A stretch of DNA of 64,000 bases. Source: Linum tenue (lineage: Eukaryota > Streptophyta > Magnoliopsida > Malpighiales > Linaceae). Shown piece by piece: positions 57,418 to 64,000 of the stretch. Each line of letters begins with the position of its first letter. Positions within the stretch are counted from its first letter, which is position 1. The position numbers and the translations under genes are program-made. The stretch spans positions 24,340,492 through 24,404,491 of the forward strand of contig CAMGYJ010000002.1 in NCBI GenBank assembly GCA_946122785.1, in the 5' to 3' direction. Under the pieces are notes generated by a model that was not told the DNA's origin, did no database searches, and was given only the letters and a program-made list of their open reading frames with translations.

Positions 57418-59208
57418 ATGGCGTCAGTGCTGTCAGCAACCGCCCCGGCCGTGGGAGACAAACCACTGGCCCTAAGTAGCATCCGTCGGCCGACTATGGT
57501 CTCTTCCTCGTCGAATGGCAAAAGCGAAAGGGAGATTTTTCAGCTGAAGAAACGCGTTCGACCTCTTGACCTAGAGAAGGAGAAGGTAGGATTGGAAGGA
57601 CTTGCTACGGAAATGGAAATTGATACCTCGGTTGGGGGCACCCAAGCAGATGGCAAAGTGGGGAAGGCATTGACTGGGTTGTATAATAGTGCGGAACGGC
57701 TATTCAAAAGCCAACTGGGTGATGAGGGCTAGTATATTGCTGATTCTTATTCTGAAGATGTGGCAAATAACGAGAAAGAGGAGGACGATGAGATTACAGA
57801 AGAAGAGTTTGATCCACAATGCCCACCAATCCTCTACACAGTTGCAGAAAAAATCAGATGGAGGAGGGAATGGAGGTCGGCCCTGGCAATGCAGTCAAAA
57901 TCGCGTTTTAAAACTTAAAAACTTACGATTTTACGCTTTTAGGTCACCAAAACGCTTTCGTTTCCATATAAAAACTTAAGTGTATAAAATCGGACTAAAT
58001 CGCGCTTTAAAGCTTAAAAGCTTACGCTTTTACGCTTCTAATTCACCAAAACGCTTTACGTTTTTACGTTTTTAGTTCACTAAATGAGTATTCTTTTCAT
58101 GAAATTAATTATAAAAAGTATATTTTAAAAGTAAATCACCAAGAATATGATACATTTGAGATTAAAAGATACATACCATGTACTTGAATGCATTCTCAAC
58201 TTCAATAGAGTAATCTAATTCACCAGCTAGGCTCTTCCCGAATTCATTAACATAGAGAAAAAAGTGGCTTATTGTTAAAATTAATGTTTACGAACTTATT
58301 ATTAAGATGCTACAAGTTGCTCTACCTGAGGCATGAATTGTATGTATTTATTAACTTATCTAAATTCCGTGCATTCATATTTTACATAGTATATATCCTA
58401 ACTTTTTAGTTATTTTTCAGTATGCTTCAAAAACTTACGCTTTTACGCTTTGATTCTACGCTTTACGATTTTACCCCTTTTCCGCTTCTAGGTAGAATCG
58501 CGCTTTTGACTGCATTGGGCCCTGGTTGTGAAGGGATTAGGGCAACACGTCCACTTTCTACCCCTTTCTCGAAGACTGAACTCCCTTTGGGCTCGCCATG
58601 GAGAGATCCAGACAACGGATATCAAGAACGGTTGCTTTTTGGTGCGGTTTAAAAATCGTTTGGACTATGAACTGGCATTGTCAGTGGACCTTAGATGTTG
58701 GGCAATACATATTTAACGGCCCACCGTTGGTTTAAGGGTTTTAATCCCTAGACCACGATAACTAAATCGACAATTGTTTGGGTTCAGCTCCCCAGTGGAG
58801 TTTGTGAACAAAGAGGCTATAATGAGGATAGTTGAACGCATTGGTAAGCCTGTAAGGGTGGATAGAGCGAGATCGACCGAATTAGGGGCAAGGGCTCAAT
58901 TTGCAAGAGTTAGTATGGAGGTGGATCTCACGAAACCACTACTCTCGAAATACAAGATAGAAGGAATCAAGTACTTAATTCAGTACGAGGGGTTGGATAA
59001 CATATGTGGTGAATACAAAAGGTATGGGAATGGAACCGAGCTGTGTGAATGCAAGCAGGTGCGGACTGAGGTGGAGATGGAAAGTGTCGAAGCGGTCCTT
59101 GAAACGCAGCCGGTGGACCCATCAAATGGTTGTGCTTACAGGGACTGGATGATGGTGAAGCAAAAGAGAAGGAAACTAATACAACATGACATAAATTCAA
59201 AGAAATAG
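57418..59208 (+). pseudogene. Second LINE ORF1 (DUF4283-like, knuckle), interrupted
   Basis: The N-terminus (57418-57730) stops at TAG. The sense continues as EFDPQCPPILYTVAEKIRWR near 57800-57870, where the hAT MITE enters at TGGAGGTCGGCCCTGG. The frame resumes at 58526. Later, 58774-59208 reads GKPVRVDRARSTELGARAQF, ARVSMEVDLTKPLLSKYKIE and a damaged knuckle NICGEYKRYGNGTELCECKQ. Confidence 0.78.
57887..58517. mobile_element. hAT-type MITE, 631 bp, in the second LINE
   Basis: Terminal inverted repeats are CAATGCAGTCAAAATCGCG and, from the other end, CAATGCAGTCAAAAGCGCG. They are flanked by the perfect 8-bp direct repeat GGCCCTGG (57879-57886 and 58518-58525). Both the 8-bp duplication and the CAATG ends (YARNG) fit hAT elements. 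The interior is AT-rich and carries repeated motifs AAACGCTTTACG and CTTACGCTTTTACG. No coding region. Confidence 0.93.
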
Positions 59209-59685
59209 AAAGTGCATCACTCTAACAACCGTTTTGACGTACTACATGAGCAGGGGAAGGAAGCTAATAGTCCCATGCACAAGGAGTTTCAGGACCCTAG
59301 ACAGGGAGAAGAGATTAATGAGGACACAACAGAGAGGGAGGAAAGTAATTAAGACAACAGAACACCTATAAAGAAGAAGAGATTCACTTTTAAACGTATG
59401 GAACAACAGGTAAAAGGGGGGGGTGATATAATGAAGAAAATCACTAACGAGAAGAAGAAAGTGGGAGCGAAGGAAGGTGGACAAAAGATGTTGGGAAGAG
59501 GGTTGGATGGCAGCGCTGCTTATTCAAATGATGGGGGAGAAAGTAGGAATAGTAAGGAACAAGGAAAGTCAGGACGAATGGATTATACTAGGTGGAGCTA
59601 TGACATGTAAACCAGAAGCTCAAAAGATTGACCATATCGAACAAGGGAAGAAAGATGCGGGGAACCTATCCCCTTTGGGTAATAA

Positions 59686-60400
59686 ATGATAATTCTTAGC
59701 TATAACTATCGCGGTTTGGAAAGTAAACGGCCAGTTAAAGCTTTGAAGTTGCTATTGCGACAAACTCCCCCCCCCCCCACGTAGTTTTCTTGATGGAAAC
59801 TAAACAAATGAAACTGGAAAATGAAGAAACACAGAAAGAATTGGGATACCCGTTCGGAGATTGTTGGCCAAATAATACCTAAAGGGGTGGTTGAGCAGGT
59901 GGTTTGAGTCTTCGGTGGGTAGAGGAGGTTGCAGCCACGGTAATGTATGCCTCGCTCCACTACAATGATGCAAAAATAGTAGATGATAGAGAGTTTGTAT
60001 GGAGATTCACGAGTCTATATGGGTGGCTGGAGGTAGGCAAGAAAAAGAATACATGGGATTTTATGCGAGACCTAGCTTCCCAATGAGAAGGCCCTTGGTT
60101 GTGTGGTGGGGATTTCAACGAAATCCTAGCAGTGGAGGAAAAAAGCGGGGGCCAAAATATGGAGGAGAGGGACATTACTGAATTTCACGACTGCCTCCTA
60201 GAAACACAGCTTCGCGATGTGGGATTTGAGGGTTATAAATTCACTTTAGAGAACCATAGGAGACAAGGAGGGTACATAGAGGAGAGACTTGACAGATTCG
60301 TGGCGTCGGACCATTGGCTGGAGCATTTTCTCAATGCGAAAGTGAAGCATCTTGACAAGACGAGATTGGACCATAGGCCAATCATCTGCACACGAATGGT
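59686..60400 (+). pseudogene. Second LINE ORF2 endonuclease
   Basis: Starts MIILSYNYRGL with the first endonuclease motif. A poly-C run (59767-59778) shifts the frame before FLDGN..KQMK. Later CGGDFNEILAVEEKSGG (GDFNEIL motif) and YIEERLDRFVAS are present. The normal SDHxP motif reads LDHRPI. Confidence 0.78.
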
Positions 60401-60682
60401 GAGGATGATGAGGAACCAAAATGGGGCTGGAGTTTCCGGTTTGACTCGTTTCTGGGCAAATAATGAAGAAAGTAGCAAAGTGGTGGAAGAGTCCTGGTCG
60501 AACGCAGGTGCTACGGGAGTTATGGAGAAGATTAATTCATGCAGGGCGAATTTGGAAGTTTGGAGCAGTGTGACATTCCCCAACTTCTCTAGGAAGAAGT
60601 CAAAGATTCGTAGGGCTCTACGACGGCTGGAAAGACTGGCTAGTACGCCAAATATTGGAAACAAAGATCAAGATCGGACTGG

Positions 60683-62134
60683 TTGAAAGAAGGAGATAAT
60701 AACACGAATTATTTTCACAAACAGGCTACCGCTTGGAGGAGGCAAAATACTATTCGGAAGCTCAAGGATGACTTTGGGCAATGGTATGTTGGAATTGAGA
60801 GGCTTTTTGACTGCTTTATGAGTTATTTTGCTGATCTGTTCACTGAAGGAGAGGATCCGATCGATACTCCGGTTCTGAATGCCATTCGGAAATCGGTGAC
60901 TAGTGAGGATAATCAAATTCTCGGTAGGGAAGTGGAGAGAGAGGAAGTTTACAAAGCCCTAAAGCAAATGGGGCGCAGGAAGGCCCCGGGTCCTGATGGA
61001 CTTTCAATTGATTTTTTCTGATCTTACTGGAAAATTATTGGCGATGATATGGTGGATGTAGTAAAGGGGATTATTGATAATGCGACAATGTCAATGGGAC
61101 TGAAGCATACCCTCCTAGCTCTGATCCCAAAGGTAAAGAACCCACTCAACCCCCAAAGAATTTCAACCTATTAGTCTCTGTAACACATTACACGTTGGTG
61201 GCAAAGGTTCTGGCTAATAGGCTGAAATTAGTGCTGGATAAAGTCAATTCTCCTTAGCAAAGTGCATTGTGCCTGGGCGTTTCATCACATATAACGTAGT
61301 GGGGCTTTCAAATGTTTCCATACCATGATGAATAAAGGGAACAAAAGTCAGGGATTCTTTGTTGCAAAGACTGATATGGCAAAAGCTTACGATAGAGTGG
61401 AGTGGCACTTTTTGGAAGGGGTAATGAGGAGAATGGGTTTTGATGAGAAGGGGGTGACAATGATCTTGTTATGTGTGCGTTCGATTACATTTTCAGTCCT
61501 GGTGAATGGTCATCAATCCCCAATGATAGTGCCGAATCGTGGGATCCGCCAAGGAGATCCGCTGTCACCGAACCTATTTCTCCTGTGTGCGGAGGGACTT
61601 TCAGCATATACAATGTTGGTTGTGCAAGCGAAAAGACTTCATGGGATTCAGCCGGCACATGCTGCACCGGTTGTGTCCCTTCTGTTTTCCATGGACGATT
61701 GTATCTTTTTTGTCAGGTCAACAGTAGAAGAAAGTAAGGTGTTAAAGAAAATTCTTAAAGACTACGAGAAAGAATCCAGGCAGCTGGTTAGTTTCAAGAA
61801 ATCGGAAGTATCCTTTAGCTCTAATGTGGTGCCACATAGAAGATTCGAGATTGGAGGAGTCCTAGTAATGAAGGGAGTGGAAAAGCACAAGAAATATTTA
61901 GGGCTAGCCACGGATGCTGGCCATTCAAAGAAGATGTCATTCGAAGGCATTAAGGGGCGGATGAGGAAGAAGCTAAGCAGGTGGAAGGAGAGAACCCTCT
62001 CAGTGGCAGCTCGTGAAGTTTTAATCAAATCGGTGGCTCATGCACAATTTAGCTATGCTATGCCAATGTTCAGGATACCGGAAGGAACTCTAGATGAAGT
62101 GCATAGTATGGTTATAAATTTCTGGTGGGGATAG
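60683..62134 (+). pseudogene. Second LINE ORF2 reverse transcriptase
   Basis: RRKAPGPDGLSIDFF ends in a stop at 61019-61021. After further stops, 61325-62134 reads KTDMAKAYDRVEWHFLEGVM (first Asp) and GIRQGDPLSPNLFLLCAEGL. The active-site box is altered to LLFSMDDCIFFV, where plant L1s normally have FADDCIFF. SVAAREVLIKSVAHAQFSYA follows. A stop (TAG) ends it at about 62132. Confidence 0.88.
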
Positions 62135-62464
62135 AGGGCTCCTGAAACAAGAGCACATGGACTTCGAAGAGAGGAAATGGCAAGTTCGAAAGAGGAAGGA
62201 GGCATGGGTTTTCGGGATCTTAAGGGCTTCAACGAAGCTCTCCTAGCGAAGCAGTTGTGGAATCTTATCCAACCCCCTAACTCTCTCATTGCTCGCATAC
62301 TAAAGGCAAAGCAGCACAAAAATACTTCAATATTGGATGCAGTTGTGGGATACCACCCATGCTTCGTGTGGCATAGTTTGTTGAGCGCACAAGAGCTTCT
62401 TAACATAGGTTTAAGGTGTTGAATAGGGAGTGGGACGGAGGTAGGAATATGGGGCGATCTTTGG

Positions 62465-63240
62465 GTGCCGGGACTTCCAAATCAGTTTGTGCCTTCGGCC
62501 CCAATGGGGCTTCCGGTAGACGCTAGTGTGAGGAAACTGATGGATCCGGAAGCGGACTGCTGGGATGAGACGGTGCTTGAGAGTTGTTTCCCCATGGCGC
62601 TAGTGCGGGCTATCAAACAGATTTCATTGTGGAGAAATGACAAAGTTAATACGCTGGTGTGGCACAATAGCAAGACAGAGCTACTCTGTTAAAGAAGGCT
62701 ATAAGCTATGGATTGAGGAGTTCATGATGAAGCATGGAGTGGTGGAACAAGGGGAACCAGAAGTTCAGAAGAAGTTATGGAGGTTAAATATTCCACCTAA
62801 GATTCGTCATTTCATGTGGCATTTCATGAGGGAAATCCTACATACAGGTTTCGAAGTCAACAAGCAGAACTCGCGTCGCAGCTATAGATGCCCGTTTTGT
62901 GATCAATGTGAAACCCAAACCCACATTTTTGGTGAGTGCGAATGGGTGTCAAGAATTTGGCGGGCGACGGAGTTTAAGGGACTATTCTAGATGAAAGCTG
63001 ATGATTCTTTCTATAACTGGGTAAAGATTGCGATGGAGCAAGATGAGGATGAGAATTTTGAAGGCTGGTGTGTCCTGCTCTGGAAGGAGAGAAACACCAA
63101 TTTGTTTAATGGGGCTACCGGAAGAGGAGATAGCGGTGCAGACACGTTACATGTTGGAGGACTATCAACCCATCAAGTGCAGAAAGCGGAGCAAAATGCG
63201 AACTGAGAAAGGCAAGTTTGGAAGCGACCGAGCCGCGACA
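62465..63240 (+). pseudogene. Second LINE ORF2 zf-RVT region
   Basis: 62637-62990 reads LWRLNIPPKIRHFMWHFMRE with the Cys/His cluster CPFCDQCETQTHIFGEC (zf-RVT). Upstream fragments (62177-62692) carry MGFRDLKGFNEALLAKQLW, also typical. Several frames are used. Confidence 0.8.
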
Positions 63241-63713
63241 GTGTTTTAGTTTGTACTGATGTTGGAATCCTGGGAGAGGAAGGGGCGTGGCTTGGTGTTG
63301 ATATAAGGCATTCGAGTAGACGATTCCTTCTTGTGGCAGTGACAAGAATTCCAGGCCTATGGAAGGTTGAGGAAGCGGAAGCGTTGGCGGCAGAGTTTAG
63401 GGTGCAACTGGCCTTTCAAAGCCATTCCCAAACGTGATAGTAGAGACGGCTTGCCAAATTTTGGTCCACAATTTGCATAAGCCGGATTAGATACAAGATG
63501 AGTTTGGGGGTCCTTTATAGGAGCATCAGACGCTATCTAAAGGGTACAGGAGATGGTAAATGGCATCATATTGGTAGGGAAGCGAACGAAGCCGCTCATG
63601 TTATGGCGCACGCTTTGTCGAGATGCAACGAAAGGAGGGTTTGGGTTGATAGACCATCGATATATCTTGTTAATCAGTTTCAGCTGGATAGTGTAACCGC
63701 TTCACCTTATTAA
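63240..63713 (+). pseudogene. Second LINE RNase H, C-terminal end
   Basis: The last ORF reads WHHIGREANEAAHVMAHALS, the final RNase H motif (N..AH..A) found at the very end of plant L1 ORF2. Upstream pieces VLVCTDVG-like and WKVEEAEALAAEFRVQLAFQ are in other frames. The stop is followed at once by AATAAA. Confidence 0.75.
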
Positions 63714-63725
63714 TAAAGCTCACTA

Positions 63726-63797
63726 CATATATATATATATATATATAATACATGAGTTCATCAATGAATATATAATACATGAGTTCATCAATGAATA
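63726..63797. repeat. (TA)n tract and 27-bp tandem duplication
   Basis: A TA run (63726-63747) is followed by ATATAATACATGAGTTCATC and its next bases, which occur twice in tandem (about 63744-63770 and 63771-63797). Confidence 0.85.
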
Positions 63798-63825
63798 TAA
63801 TACTATACATCCTGTTTAGAGTTGG

Positions 63826-64000
63826 GAAATTACACAGAAGGGGCATGGAAATGGGAGGGGTATATTTGACATTTCCCCTCCCATTTTACTGAGTTCGGAC
63901 TGCTCTAACCGGAGTTAACAGTTCTCGGACGGAAATGTTCACGGAAGGGCATATTTGATATCGTGATAATAGTAGGAGGGCAAGTTTGATGTAAAACATA
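63826..64000. repeat. Terminal-repeat copy of the second TIR family, cut by window edge
   Basis: Matches 5225-5402 in the same orientation (GAGTTCGGACT, GGAAATGTTCACGGAAGGGC, then GGAGGGCAAGTTTGATGTAA). The end facing out of the window is missing. No coding region is seen. Confidence 0.75.

Larger units (their letters stand above)
57397..63720 (+). mobile_element. Second L1-type LINE, degenerate, plus strand
   Basis: ORF1 fragments (57397-57730, then 58518-59208 beyond a hAT insertion), endonuclease (59686-60400), RT (60683-62134), zf-RVT (62637-62990) and the RNase H end (63498-63713) follow in L1 order. The AATAAA signal at 63712-63717 overlaps the last stop codon and is followed by a (TA)n tract. 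This LINE reaches its natural 3' end, unlike the arm copies, and is of a different lineage. Confidence 0.88.

Overview
This is plant (angiosperm) nuclear DNA. The evidence is spliced genes with GT-AG introns, plant-type Mutator (MULE), Ty1-copia, Ty3-like, hAT and L1-type LINE elements, and fragments of two plant gene families: a PAM2-containing ataxin-2/CID-like gene and a DEAD-box helicase of the RH32/DDX10 type. Most of the sequence is transposon-derived. No species can be named from it.

The dominant structure is a large inverted duplication. A left arm (1 to about 18052) reappears reverse-complemented as a right arm (about 33673 to 49473), around a single-copy spacer of about 15.6 kb. The left arm is cut by the window edge, so the repeat may be longer. 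From the outside in, each arm carries: the 5' part of a MULE transposase gene; a non-autonomous MULE with 9-bp target duplications; a fragment of a second terminal-repeat family; an intact two-exon gene for an AT-hook nuclear protein (left on +, right on -, so convergent); a 3'-truncated L1 LINE pointing outwards; and the 3' exons of the CID-like gene. The arms are close in sequence but carry private changes. The left has a 2.3-kb solo LTR (TSD TTATA) and a 50-bp tandem duplication; the right has a GA run expanded from 15 to 129 bp.

The spacer holds two head-to-head broken genes. The helicase pseudogene (-) is split at its exon 1/intron donor by a 6.5-kb copia element, which itself contains a 1.3-kb solo LTR. 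It has lost motif I residues and ends at the left arm boundary inside an intron. The CID-like pseudogene (+) is split by a 3.0-kb gag-only LTR element (TR-GAG type, TSD GCTTG) and runs on into the right arm.

Beyond the right arm (49474-57000) the same MULE transposase gene continues through its DDE core and SWIM domain. A 1.26-kb long-TIR element lies in one of its introns, and a 3.8-kb LTR element (TSD AGAGT) with only a protease and unrecognised ORFs is inserted in its coding sequence. From 57.4 to 63.7 kb lies a second, degenerate L1 LINE on + with a 631-bp hAT MITE (8-bp TSD GGCCCTGG) in its ORF1. The window ends inside another copy of the terminal repeat seen in both arms.

Only the AT-hook genes look like functional host genes. 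The rest is a nested record of insertions whose order can be read from target-site duplications. Whether the inverted duplication is a real chromosomal feature or an assembly join of two haplotypes cannot be decided from the sequence alone.
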